Of a stretch of DNA of 38,562 nucleotides, positions 15,187 to 24,628 are shown one piece after another. Source of the stretch: Candidatus Symbiothrix sp. (GTDB lineage Bacteria > Bacteroidota > Bacteroidia > Bacteroidales > Azobacteroidaceae); contig JAISKT010000079.1 in NCBI GenBank assembly GCA_031261295.1, forward strand, positions 1 through 38,562. The letters are read 5' to 3'. Position numbers and translations under genes: made by a program. The notes under the pieces were generated by a model. It ran no database searches, had not been told where the DNA came from, and saw nothing but the letters and a program-made list of their open reading frames with translations. The first letter of the stretch is position 1; the number at the start of each line of letters is the position of its first letter.

Positions 15187-17034
15187 ATGATGAAAAGTGC
15201 TATAAAATACATATTCGTCTTAGGAGCGTTGCTGGTGATGACAAGCTCCTGTGCAGATTTTTTGGATAAAGCGCCCAACTCTGAGATGCCCGCAGAAGAG
15301 GTATTCAGAGATCCCACGAAGTTCAGGCATTTTCAGGAAGATATTTATTCCTATCTGAACTCTTTCTGCTTCGGCCCCAACCGGGAAACCAAGATGCATG
15401 CTTCTTATGCGTATGGCGGTTTGGGACGTATCCGCGCCGGCTCGTTCGAGGCTATTACCGACCTGGCAAAAGCCACCGAACCGGGCACCACTACCTCCGT
15501 TTGGGCGAAAGGCGATTGGTCGGACGGATTGCTCGGCATCCATCAGGAATTGATACTGCCTTATACGGAAGGATATAAAGCCATCCGGAAATGCAATCAG
15601 GTGTTGAAATATTATCCCGATGTAGAGAATATGGAAGAGGCGGAAATGAGCCGTTACATCGGTGAAACGCTTTTCCTTCGCGCTTTCTTCTATTTTGAAA
15701 TGATCAAACGCTTCGGCGGCGTTCCCTATATTGATTGGGTCGTAGATTTGGAAGAAGATATGGATATTCCACGCGATTCTTACGACTATTGTGCCGGAAA
15801 AATCCTGGAAGACTTGCAGCGGATTATTGATGAAAACCTGTTGCCGGTCAAACAAGACGGACCGAACCTGGGCCGACCCACCTTAGGGGCGGCGATGGCT
15901 TACAAAGCGCGTGTATTGTTGTATTACGCCAGTCCGTTGAACAACGATCATTGGAATAGCGATCCTTCCCGTTGGAAAGCGGCGGCTGAAGCGGCATACG
16001 ATTTAATCCAACTGAATGTTTACTCGTTGAATACCTGGAATGAATGGGATAATCAATTTTACACGACGGACAACAAAGAACGGATTTTCCAGCGCTTGGA
16101 AGATCCCCACGGTTTTGAAGAAGGTATTCGCTACGGTTGGGCGCCGCAAAGCATGACGCATGGCGCTCCCGGCTTGGGTACTAATGAAATGTCGGGAACG
16201 TATCCTACTCAAAATTTTGTGGATATGTTTGAAATGGCAGACGGATCAATCCCTATTAAATTAGGCGCGGAGTATGATGGCCTTCATCCGGTTATCCATT
16301 CTGAAACCGGTTACAGCGATGCTGCAATGTATGAAAACCGCGATCCCCGTTTCTATAAAATAGTTGCTCATGACGGCATGACCCAGTGGTTTAATATAAG
16401 TCTGAATCCGCGTCCTACGATAGATTTGGCGGAAGTGGATTACAGCAAACCGGGCAATCCCGCCGGAAGAAATACGACCACTACCCGTTACAATGTGGGC
16501 TATTTAAGCAAAAAAATGTGGCCGGCCCAATACTACGGAGGCAGTAGCGAAAGATTATATACTCCCTGGACTTTCATCCGCTATTCGGAGTTGTATATGA
16601 TTTATGCCGAAGCGATGAACGAAGCTTTCGGCCCCGATATCGACGGTTTAGGAAAGGGAATGACCGCCCGCGATGCCTTGAATACCATCCGTAATCGCGA
16701 CTTGACCGGGCCTAACCGCCGGGACGTGAAAGTGGCCGCGGGTGATAAAGAGGCATTCAGGGAACGAATCATCAACGACAATGCCATCGAATTTTTCCTG
16801 GAAGAACATCGCTGGTGGGATATTTGCCGCTGGAAAAAAGGAGTTGAAACCTTCGACCGGCCCATCTATCGCATCCGGATCATCCGGGAAGCCGATGGAA
16901 CCTCCACCCTGATCCGGGATGAAATCGAAAAACATGTCTTTAAAGAGTACATGCACCGCTATCCCCTGCCTAAGAGCGAAGTGGAAAAAAGTAAAGCATT
17001 GGAACAAAACCCCGGTTGGGAAGTCACTGAATAG
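15187..17034 (+). CDS. SusD/RagB-family surface glycan-binding lipoprotein 1
   Basis: 615 residues. A lipoprotein signal peptide ends in the lipobox TSSC with C22 as the lipidated residue. The SusD fold is seen in FLDKAPNSEMPAEEVF near the N-terminus, the TPR-like segment GETLFLRAFFYFEMIKRFGGVPYI (residues about 158-181), the SusD C-terminal line YSELYMIYAEAMNEA and the ending EHRWWDICRWKKG...YPLPKSEVEK...NPGWE. It caps SusC1 and binds the incoming oligosaccharide. It is followed by a 7-bp tandem repeat and SusC2. Confidence 0.95.
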   Translation: MMKSAIKYIFVLGALLVMTSSCADFLDKAPNSEMPAEEVFRDPTKFRHFQEDIYSYLNSFCFGPNRETKMHASYAYGGLGRIRAGSFEAITDLAKATEPGTTTSVWAKGDWSDGLLGIHQELILPYTEGYKAIRKCNQVLKYYPDVENMEEAEMSRYIGETLFLRAFFYFEMIKRFGGVPYIDWVVDLEEDMDIPRDSYDYCAGKILEDLQRIIDENLLPVKQDGPNLGRPTLGAAMAYKARVLLYYASPLNNDHWNSDPSRWKAAAEAAYDLIQLNVYSLNTWNEWDNQFYTTDNKERIFQRLEDPHGFEEGIRYGWAPQSMTHGAPGLGTNEMSGTYPTQNFVDMFEMADGSIPIKLGAEYDGLHPVIHSETGYSDAAMYENRDPRFYKIVAHDGMTQWFNISLNPRPTIDLAEVDYSKPGNPAGRNTTTTRYNVGYLSKKMWPAQYYGGSSERLYTPWTFIRYSELYMIYAEAMNEAFGPDIDGLGKGMTARDALNTIRNRDLTGPNRRDVKVAAGDKEAFRERIINDNAIEFFLEEHRWWDICRWKKGVETFDRPIYRIRIIREADGTSTLIRDEIEKHVFKEYMHRYPLPKSEVEKSKALEQNPGWEVTE

Positions 17035-17066
17035 TTATGAATTATGAATTATGAGTTATGAGTTAT
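17035..17066 (+). repeat. 7-bp tandem repeat overlapping the SusC2 start codon
   Basis: Four units TTATGAA, TTATGAA, TTATGAG, TTATGAG (17035-17062) and a partial fifth lie directly after the SusD1 stop. Each unit carries an ATG; only the one at 17058 opens the SusC2 frame, and the one at 17051 reads into TAG. Confidence 0.8.
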
Positions 17067-19895
17067 AGAAAGATATATATTGCATTTTTTCTGGTTGGGT
17101 TGTTTCTGCCTGCTCCTGTTTCGGCGCAGGATACCCTTACGATTGCTTATGGCGAAATAGTCCGTAAGGATGTAATATCGGCTGTGTCCGCCATCAGCGG
17201 AAGCGAATTTACGCTCACTCCGGTGATAAGCGTGGACAATGCGTTAACCGGTCGTTTACAGGGAGTTATCACGGTGACACAACCGGATCAACCGGGCAAT
17301 GAGTGGGTAGAGATGTACGTAAGAGGTTTGCATACTTCTTCGGAAAATCGCTTGCCTATCCTCTTGGTGGACAATGTTGAACGTGAGTTTTCACAATTGA
17401 ACCTGAATGAAATAGAAAGTGTGACCGTTTTGAAAGACGCTTCCGCATTGGCTATTTATGGCGGCCGCGGCGCCAATGGCGTTATCTTGGTAACCACCAA
17501 GAGAGGTAAAAACAGCGGAAAACAAGAATTACAATTGCATCTTCAAGGCGCAATCGTACAACCGACCCGCCTGCCGGAATTTTTAAACTCGTACGATTAT
17601 GCCCGCCTGTTTAACGAGGCATACGCTTTGGACGGCTATCCGAATCCGCGTTACACGGCAGAAGAAATTGAAGGCTACCGCAAAGTAGTGGCCGGTGAAT
17701 CGGATGCGAACCGGTACCGTTATCCGGATAATAACTATTACGAGGAAGCGTTGCGTACTTTTTCCTGGCAACAAAATTATGATTTGTCCATGCGTGGAGG
17801 AAATGATTTTGCCCGGTATTTTGTGTTGGTGGGTTACTTACAACAGGATGGTTTGTATAAATATAAAAGCGAAAGTCCCGAATACAGTTCCAATACCAAC
17901 TATCGCCGGTTTAATTTCCGCACCAATGTGGATATGAATATCAGCCAATTGGTAACGGCCGGGTTGGATATGGCAGGCCGGTTGGAATATCGCCATCAAC
18001 CGGGGGCGAATTCGGCTCAAATATTAAATTTAATGGCCGGTTTGCCGGCTAATGCGTATTCGATACTGAATGCCAACGGTTCATTGGGCGGTACGCCTAC
18101 TTATCAGAACAACCTCTACGGAATGATTAACCGGACAGGCTACACGGATGACCAACGGCGCATTTTCAATGCAACCGCTTATGCAAAAGTTGATCTCGAC
18201 CCGTTTGTAAAAGGTCTTTCGTTGACGGCCCGGGGAGGTTTTGATTTCTATAATGAATACATTATCAGCCGTACCATTGCCGGATATAAGATTTACGAAT
18301 TGCAGCCGGATGACGGTTCCGGAGAAGATCGCTATTTCTCTTTTGGAGAAGACCAGACGATGAGCGAAAGCAATTCGATTCCGGCAAAGAACCGTAATTT
18401 TGTCCTCCAATTTTCCGGGAATTATGCCCGTACTTTCAATAAGGTGCATAATGTAAGCGCCTTAGTAAATTTTGATCTGATCAATACCGGACAATACAAC
18501 GGCATTTTCGGAGTTGTTCCCAACTACAAGACAGTCGCTTGGGGCGGCCGGTTCGGCTATAATTACCTGCACAAATACTATGCAGAACTGTCGGCCGGAT
18601 ACAGCGGAACGGAAGTCTATGCTCCTGAAAGCCGCTTCCGGTTTTATCCCGCCGCCGCTTTCGGATGGACTGTTTCCGAAGAAGATTTCCTGAAAGGCAA
18701 CGACATCCTGTCTTATTTGAAAATCAGAGGCTCGTATGGAAAAGTAGGGTTGGACCGGATTGGCGGTAGAACCCGGTATGGTATGCCCACCAGTCGATTC
18801 CAATACCGGGATACCTGGGGAGAAGATACCGGATATACTTTCGGAAGCGCTTATACTTCCCAAATGGGGGCTGCCGAGCAAATTTCACCAAACAATCAGT
18901 TGCATGGTGAAACGGCGATTCTGTCCAATATCGGTCTGGATGCAGGTCTTTTGAAAAACAAACTCTATCTCACAGCGGATGTATTCAAGGAAAAACGGAA
19001 CGATATTTTTATCCAGCGTTATGCCGATATTCCGGGTATTTTCGGAGCGGGAGTACCGGTGGAAAACCTGGGACAAGTCAATAGCTGGGGTATGGAAGGT
19101 GGGCTTATGTACAAGCAAAAAGTAAATAACGATTTTAGTTTCTACGCAGGCGCCAACTTTATCCGGCACGACAACAAAGTCATTAACTTGTATGAAGCCG
19201 AAGAAGATGCCTGGCGGATGCAGAAAAATCATCCGATGGGCCAACAAATGGGTTTCGTCAATCTGGGATTCTTCAAAGATGAGGAAGATATTGCCAACAG
19301 CCCTTCACAAGCTTATTTGGGTACGATTCGCCCGGGCGATCTGAAGTATAAAGACATGAATGAGGATGGCATTATTGACGATCGCGACCTGACGTATATT
19401 GGTAGTTCGGCAGCGATTCCCCGCTACCTGATCAATCTGGATTTGGGATTTACCTGGAAAGGATTTGAATGGAGCGCACTCCTTCAAGGGGCCGATAAGG
19501 ATTCGTTCATGCCGGGTGAATTGTATCTTCCGTTTAGCAACGGGCAGGGAAATGCGACCAAATATGCGTACGATGCCTGGACACCGGAAACGAGCGCTAC
19601 GGCTAAATACCCTCGCCTGACGACCCTGGCGAATACCAACAACGCACAAAATTCGGATTTCTGGGTAAGGGACGGCTCGTATATTCGCCTGAAAAGTCTG
19701 GTGATTGCGTATAACCTGCCGGAATCGGCGCTTAAAACGCTCGGCCTGCAAGGGGCAAAAATATATCTAAGCGGCTACAACCTGCTTACGATTGACGGCG
19801 TGAAGGATTTTGACCCGGAAGCTCCTTACTGGACGGCTTTCTGGAACTATCCGAATAACCGGACATTTAGTTTAGGGTTAAATCTCACTTTTTAA
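17058..19895 (+). CDS. SusC-like TonB-dependent transporter 2, lacking the CarboxypepD-reg domain
   Basis: 945 residues. The signal peptide ends near VSAQ (21-24) and is followed at once by a degenerate SusC line (TIAYGEIVRKDVISAVSAIS, about 28-47) and the plug (RLQGVITVTQ, PILLVDNVEREF, LKDASALAIYGGRGANGVI). The roughly 80-residue CarboxypepD_reg-like domain of SusC1 is absent. The barrel is full length and ends TFSLGLNLTF. The start at 17058 was chosen because the ATG at 17051 meets a stop after five codons. It pairs with SusD2, 11 bp downstream. A tandem second SusCD suggests import of a second fragment size or decoration pattern of the same polymer. Confidence 0.94.
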   Translation: MSYRKIYIAFFLVGLFLPAPVSAQDTLTIAYGEIVRKDVISAVSAISGSEFTLTPVISVDNALTGRLQGVITVTQPDQPGNEWVEMYVRGLHTSSENRLPILLVDNVEREFSQLNLNEIESVTVLKDASALAIYGGRGANGVILVTTKRGKNSGKQELQLHLQGAIVQPTRLPEFLNSYDYARLFNEAYALDGYPNPRYTAEEIEGYRKVVAGESDANRYRYPDNNYYEEALRTFSWQQNYDLSMRGGNDFARYFVLVGYLQQDGLYKYKSESPEYSSNTNYRRFNFRTNVDMNISQLVTAGLDMAGRLEYRHQPGANSAQILNLMAGLPANAYSILNANGSLGGTPTYQNNLYGMINRTGYTDDQRRIFNATAYAKVDLDPFVKGLSLTARGGFDFYNEYIISRTIAGYKIYELQPDDGSGEDRYFSFGEDQTMSESNSIPAKNRNFVLQFSGNYARTFNKVHNVSALVNFDLINTGQYNGIFGVVPNYKTVAWGGRFGYNYLHKYYAELSAGYSGTEVYAPESRFRFYPAAAFGWTVSEEDFLKGNDILSYLKIRGSYGKVGLDRIGGRTRYGMPTSRFQYRDTWGEDTGYTFGSAYTSQMGAAEQISPNNQLHGETAILSNIGLDAGLLKNKLYLTADVFKEKRNDIFIQRYADIPGIFGAGVPVENLGQVNSWGMEGGLMYKQKVNNDFSFYAGANFIRHDNKVINLYEAEEDAWRMQKNHPMGQQMGFVNLGFFKDEEDIANSPSQAYLGTIRPGDLKYKDMNEDGIIDDRDLTYIGSSAAIPRYLINLDLGFTWKGFEWSALLQGADKDSFMPGELYLPFSNGQGNATKYAYDAWTPETSATAKYPRLTTLANTNNAQNSDFWVRDGSYIRLKSLVIAYNLPESALKTLGLQGAKIYLSGYNLLTIDGVKDFDPEAPYWTAFWNYPNNRTFSLGLNLTF

Positions 19896-19906
19896 TTAGC
19901 AAAAAA

Positions 19907-21724
19907 ATGAAGTTTATGAAAATTTTAGCAAAGAAGAAAGACTTTAAAGACCTTAAGGTTCTTAAGTATCTTAAATACCTTAAGTACCTTAAAATCTTTA
20001 TCTTCCTCATTATCTTCTCCTGCCAAGACTTTCTCGATCCCGAGCCTGACGGCTCATTGACGGAGAAAGAAGTCTTTAGCGATCCGCTACGGGCGCGTGG
20101 CTTTTTGAATAATATATACACTTACATTCCCGGCGGCTTTTACGGAATAGACGGGAGCATGCAGGCTTGCATCACCGACGAAGCCAAAAGCGTTAAATTG
20201 ACGGGAGGCGCCGTGACGATGACCGACGGTTCGATGTCGTCCCGTAACTTCGATGAAAGTTGGACCTGGAGCCATTACTATACAGGTATTCGAAAATCGA
20301 CCGTCTTTCTTGAAAATGTGGACGAAGCTGTTTTTGTCACTTCGCAACAGCAAGCCTTGAATCCCGGTTTGAATTTGGCTTATCAGGCGCAATACAAAGG
20401 CGAAGCCGAGTTTCTGAAAGGGCTTTTCTATTTCGAGTTGATCAAGCGTTTTGGCGGAGCGCCTCTCATTCCCGGCGAACGGCTGCTCCTTTCGGACGAC
20501 TTGGCCGGTTATCCGCGAAATACCTACGACGAATGCGTGCAATATATTTTGGAGTGCTGTGATAAAGCGGCCGGCTTGCTGCCCAATTCCTGGGTGGGAA
20601 ACGTGGATGAAATCATGTTGGGCCGGGCGAGCAAAGGATCGGCGTATGCGCTGAAATCCCGCGCGCTACTCTATGCCGCCAGTGAGTTGAATAATCCTTC
20701 CGGCGATGTGGAAAAATGGAAAGCGGCTGCTGTAGCTTCCAAAGCGGTTTTGGATATGCCCGAATATGGCTTGCTGGACGGGAAAACGAAAGATTGGAAC
20801 GAATCACTTCAAATCTGGACACAGCCGTACAACAAGGAAGTCTTGTTTGCGACAGCGGCCGGTTTGAATAATGATATTGAAAAAGGCGAGTTTCCCAGAG
20901 GCTTGACATTTTATGACGCGCAAGGCGGCGAAGGCCGTACACATCCTACCCATACGCTGGTGAAAGCCTTTCAAATGGCGGATGGCAGCGATGGCTCCTG
21001 GGCGGAAAACGGCGGCGCAGGAACGGCTAAAAGTCTATATGCGAACCGTGACCCACGCTTGGGTTACTGGATCTATTACAATGGCATCCGCCAACATGCC
21101 CGGACGGCTAATCCGGTAGAGACCGGCATGGATGCCAATGGAGTGCCTTATACCTCCGGATTAAATAAAGATGCCACTTATACACACACCGGATATTATC
21201 TGCGGAAATTCGTAAATACTTCGGCGAATATTCAATCGGGAGCGGATCAACGGTATAAATTCTGGGTCATTTTCCGATATGCCGAAATTCTCTTGAATTA
21301 TGCCGAAGCGATGAACGAAGCCTACGGCCCAACTGGGAAGCCGGACGGCTATACGCTTTCGGCCTTAGACGCTCTGAATGCTGTTCGCACGCGGGTGGAT
21401 ATGCCTGTATATGAAAAGAATAAACCGGTCGATCAAGCCGCTGTACGGGAAGGCATCCGGCACGAACGTCAAATCGAACTGTGCTTTGAAGAACATCGCT
21501 ACTGGGATTTAAAACGATGGAAAACAGCGGTGGAAGCGCTCAATGGCCCTGTATTGGGTATCGAAATCACAGGAAGCGGAAGCCGGGTAGAATCCTGGAG
21601 AGAATTTGTGGTGGAAAAACGGGTGTTTACCGACAAAATGTACCTCTATCCGATTCCTTACAGCGAGTTGCTTAAAACAAATATGGAACAAAATCCGGGA
21701 TGGGAAGCTCCTGCCGGAAAATAA
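19907..21724 (+). CDS. SusD/RagB-family lipoprotein 2 with repeat-expanded signal peptide
   Basis: 605 residues. The lipobox IFSC puts the lipidated cysteine at C39, so the signal peptide is unusually long; its n-region is built from a repeated K-(Y/V/D)-L unit (residues about 12-29) encoded by a 9-bp tandem repeat. The mature protein has the usual SusD pattern: FLDPEPDGSLTEKEVF, AEFLKGLFYFELIKRFGGAPLI, YAEILLNYAEAMNEAYG, EEHRYWDLKRWKTAVEAL, and the ending YPIPYSELLKTN...NPGWE. It is the lid partner of SusC2. A later start (M4) is possible but does not remove the repeat. Confidence 0.93.
   Translation: MKFMKILAKKKDFKDLKVLKYLKYLKYLKIFIFLIIFSCQDFLDPEPDGSLTEKEVFSDPLRARGFLNNIYTYIPGGFYGIDGSMQACITDEAKSVKLTGGAVTMTDGSMSSRNFDESWTWSHYYTGIRKSTVFLENVDEAVFVTSQQQALNPGLNLAYQAQYKGEAEFLKGLFYFELIKRFGGAPLIPGERLLLSDDLAGYPRNTYDECVQYILECCDKAAGLLPNSWVGNVDEIMLGRASKGSAYALKSRALLYAASELNNPSGDVEKWKAAAVASKAVLDMPEYGLLDGKTKDWNESLQIWTQPYNKEVLFATAAGLNNDIEKGEFPRGLTFYDAQGGEGRTHPTHTLVKAFQMADGSDGSWAENGGAGTAKSLYANRDPRLGYWIYYNGIRQHARTANPVETGMDANGVPYTSGLNKDATYTHTGYYLRKFVNTSANIQSGADQRYKFWVIFRYAEILLNYAEAMNEAYGPTGKPDGYTLSALDALNAVRTRVDMPVYEKNKPVDQAAVREGIRHERQIELCFEEHRYWDLKRWKTAVEALNGPVLGIEITGSGSRVESWREFVVEKRVFTDKMYLYPIPYSELLKTNMEQNPGWEAPAGK
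19941..19994 (+). repeat. 9-bp tandem repeat inside the SusD2 signal peptide
   Basis: Six imperfect 9-bp units with core CTTAAG/CTTAAA (ACTTTAAAG, ACCTTAAGG, TTCTTAAGT, ATCTTAAAT, ACCTTAAGT, ACCTTAAAA). The period is a multiple of three, so copy changes would keep the frame and only alter the n-region length. The core is near-palindromic and reads similarly on both strands. Confidence 0.75.
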
Positions 21725-21766
21725 ATGAAGATAATCAGTTAGTATTAATTTAAAAAATTTGTATGT

Positions 21767-23089
21767 ATGAAAAAGCTCTATTCTCTATTAGTAGCGTTGA
21801 CGATGGTTACAACAATGTCGTATGCGCAGGATGTTACGGTTTTTGATTTCGAAAGCGTGTCGCCCGCTGATTGGTCTATCGGGATGGACGAGATGGCTAA
21901 AGTGAATAATCCGCACAAGGATGCTGTAAACCCGTCCAACAGCGTGGGGCAATATACGCACCGCGAAATATGGCAGCAATGCGGGGTATGGCTCACTTCG
22001 CCGGTGACTTCCCGGGTGTACAATTCAGTCCAATTTAAGTACCTGATTCCGAATGGGGAAAAAGGAAAAATTACCGTGGAAATAATGAACACCGTGAACA
22101 ATTGGTGGTCGGTCATGTACACGTATGACTCCGGTTTTCTCGTAGGAGACGGCGCCTGGCACGCAGTAAGTTTTGCGCTTCCTGTTTCCCGGGAAATCTC
22201 AGCGGTAGCGGTAGGATTTAATCAACGGTATAATCCGGGCGGCTTAAGTCCCGACGAAGGTCAGCAAAACGGAGCATCCGGTTTAACTTGCTATTTTGAT
22301 GATTTGATCCTGAAAGAAACAACGAATGTGGAACATGTCCTTTATTACGAACCTTTTACCCGAACAGAAAGTAACTGGTTGGATTATGACGGCCCCGCCA
22401 ACGAATGTCCGCCTTTAATCGGCGGCTTGCCTTTGGTTAGCGAAAGCAATATCAATCTGGCAAGAATCTGGACAGATCCGCACGATCATGTTTTGCGAAT
22501 GCAGCACGACCGGAAGCCGATTTATATCTATGGAATTGATGCAAATGGCTATGAAGACTATAGCATCCAATTTGAATACAAATGGGTATGGGATCCAAGC
22601 AATATTTTTTGGAGTGTTGAAGACAACCAAAAATTATTCAATGTGGCTTATCAATATGACGGCCCGAATGGCCTGAGCCAATGGATTGAATTGACGGATG
22701 ACTATCTCTCCGGTATTTTGCTTACGGAAAACTGGAGTACCTTCTATAAGTCATTCTTACCGACAGGAGTAACATCGCTTAACTTGCGTCTTTCGGCTCA
22801 AAATTGCGCGCCGGCTCCCAATCTTGATAATTTGTCCGTCAGCGGCGTTTATACCGGCGCCGTTGGTTTGAAAAAAATTGACAATGCGGTAAAAGCATTC
22901 TATCATGCGGCAACTCAAACCGTAAATATCGGAAAAGACGCTCAAGTGAATATCTTTAATGTAGGCGGTTCGCTGATGCAAAGCGTTGCTCATACCTCTC
23001 TCGTTGATGTAAGCCGGTTGCAAAGCGGCGTCTATCTTGCTAAGATTACGACTGTGGAAGGAACCTCTGTTCTCAAATTTGTAAAATAA
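21767..23089 (+). CDS. PUL surface protein A1: two beta-sandwich modules plus T9SS tail
   Basis: 440 residues. Signal peptide ends near SYAQ (18-21). Two beta-sandwich-like modules follow (about 22-185 and 190-360), each starting with a line of the form VTVFDFES or HVLYYEPFT and rich in Trp, Tyr and Asn, with YFDDLIL and LDNLSVSGVY near the module ends. This is the look of carbohydrate-binding or concanavalin/galactose-binding-like domains, but I cannot name the family. The last about 75 residues (VNIFNVGGSLMQSV, GVYLAKITT, VLKFVK) are a type A T9SS sorting domain. By position it is the surface glycan-binding protein of the PUL. It has a close paralogue at 24629-25957. Confidence 0.8.
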   Translation: MKKLYSLLVALTMVTTMSYAQDVTVFDFESVSPADWSIGMDEMAKVNNPHKDAVNPSNSVGQYTHREIWQQCGVWLTSPVTSRVYNSVQFKYLIPNGEKGKITVEIMNTVNNWWSVMYTYDSGFLVGDGAWHAVSFALPVSREISAVAVGFNQRYNPGGLSPDEGQQNGASGLTCYFDDLILKETTNVEHVLYYEPFTRTESNWLDYDGPANECPPLIGGLPLVSESNINLARIWTDPHDHVLRMQHDRKPIYIYGIDANGYEDYSIQFEYKWVWDPSNIFWSVEDNQKLFNVAYQYDGPNGLSQWIELTDDYLSGILLTENWSTFYKSFLPTGVTSLNLRLSAQNCAPAPNLDNLSVSGVYTGAVGLKKIDNAVKAFYHAATQTVNIGKDAQVNIFNVGGSLMQSVAHTSLVDVSRLQSGVYLAKITTVEGTSVLKFVK

Positions 23090-23095
23090 ATCAGT

Positions 23096-24616
23096 ATGAA
23101 AACGAAAAAAACTTTTTTACTATTCGCACTCTGCTTATTATGCTCGGCACAAGTGTGGGCGCAGTATGCTTGGGAAAATCAGCATCTTCCAATAGAATGG
23201 ACTGAAGGAGATTATCATTTTGGAGTACAACCGAGATGGGGAGCGGGTATAGCTACCGGTTTAGTGACTTTTAGGGGATACAGCGGCCCCGACGATTTTA
23301 CTACTTTTGAAGTTCCTGCAACTGTTGAGGTTCCCCAAGGTGTTGCCGATCAATTCAGCGAAATGTTTGAAGGAACCGATTTCACCTTACCCGCAGGTAC
23401 GGCGACCGTAAAGGTGGTTGGAAGGGATGCTTTTAATGGATATTCAACGGCGACTTCAATCATTGTTCCGGAAGGAGTAACAATCATTAAAGAGGCTGCT
23501 TTTTCCAATATGAATCATCTTGCGTCTGTTTCTCTTCCTCATTCATTGGAAAGTATGGAGCAAGCTATTTTTAGTAATAGCCCTATTACTGCGATTACTT
23601 TATCTGAAAACGTAAGCTATATTCAAGAACTTGCTTTTTGTTATTGTTCGATTGCTACATTCACGGTACTCTGTGAGACACCATTAGCTCCGCACACAGG
23701 CGGTGATGCAGGTGTTGCAGCGAATGCCTTTAATATCGGCGGCCCGGCTATGGCCAGCCGCACATTATATGTTCCTTTCGGCGCCGGGCCGGCTTATACG
23801 GCTGCTCCAATTTGGAGTGAATTTGGTACGATCATCGAACTTCCGGCAAGCAACGATGCGGACTTGAGTAGTTTAACGGTCAGCGCCGGAACGCTTACAC
23901 CGGATTTTGATCCGGCCGTTACCGAATATACGGTGGACGTGCTCCAAGCCAGCATAACGATTACTGCGGTGGCTAATAATAGCGCCAATGCAATTGTTAC
24001 AGGCGCCGGTGAGAAAGACCTTTCCGTGGGCGAAAATACGTTCCCCATTGAGATTACCGCTCAAGATGGACTGACGAAAAAGACATACACCATAGTTGTA
24101 ACACGCACATTGAGTACGGATGCTACCTTGAAGAAGTTAGCCGTCAGCGCCGGAACCCTTTCGCCTGCTTTTGATCCGGAGATTACCGATTATACGGTGT
24201 CTGTGGCCAACACCCAGAGCAATATATTCATTGAAGCCGTCGTCAATCATATTACATCTTCCCTCACGGGCGATGGAATGCACGATCTGACCGTGGGCGA
24301 GAATACGTTCCCCATTGTGGTGACCGCTGAAGATGAATCTACGAAGACTTATACGGTAGTGGTAACGCGTGCGCAAGCAGTGGGCATTGCCTTCACAGCC
24401 AATGAAGCAGCCGCAAGTGTGACGTATAATGCCGGTAATCTTTCCGTGAACAGTAGTTATACCGAACAGGTTTGCATTTATTCTGTGACCGGCAGTTTGG
24501 TATATAAAGTGCAGAAGCCGGCGGGCGAAGCCACATTCGGTATCGATCTTCAAGATAGAATCGTGATCGTACAGGGCAATTCCGGCTGGACAAAAAAAGT
24601 GGTATTAATTAAATAA
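23096..24616 (+). CDS. PUL surface protein B1: BspA-like LRR with two cadherin-like sandwiches and T9SS-like tail
   Basis: 506 residues. Signal peptide ends near VWAQ (20-23). Residues about 90-245 form a BspA-like leucine-rich repeat (LRR_5) region (VVGRDAFNGYSTATSIIVP, IIKEAAFSNM, ISPxT-like turns). Residues about 255-425 are two copies of a cadherin-like beta-sandwich (DADLSSLTVSAGTLTPDFDP and DATLKKLAVSAGTLSPAFDP, each ending YTVVVTR-like). The C-terminus (VCIYSVTGSLVYKV ... KKVVLIK) resembles a T9SS type A tail. BspA-like repeats mediate binding to proteins or polymers. It lies 6 bp after A1, so the two are translated together. Probably a surface adhesin or scaffold of the PUL. Confidence 0.8.
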   Translation: MKTKKTFLLFALCLLCSAQVWAQYAWENQHLPIEWTEGDYHFGVQPRWGAGIATGLVTFRGYSGPDDFTTFEVPATVEVPQGVADQFSEMFEGTDFTLPAGTATVKVVGRDAFNGYSTATSIIVPEGVTIIKEAAFSNMNHLASVSLPHSLESMEQAIFSNSPITAITLSENVSYIQELAFCYCSIATFTVLCETPLAPHTGGDAGVAANAFNIGGPAMASRTLYVPFGAGPAYTAAPIWSEFGTIIELPASNDADLSSLTVSAGTLTPDFDPAVTEYTVDVLQASITITAVANNSANAIVTGAGEKDLSVGENTFPIEITAQDGLTKKTYTIVVTRTLSTDATLKKLAVSAGTLSPAFDPEITDYTVSVANTQSNIFIEAVVNHITSSLTGDGMHDLTVGENTFPIVVTAEDESTKTYTVVVTRAQAVGIAFTANEAAASVTYNAGNLSVNSSYTEQVCIYSVTGSLVYKVQKPAGEATFGIDLQDRIVIVQGNSGWTKKVVLIK

Positions 24617-24628
24617 ATTTTATTTTTT

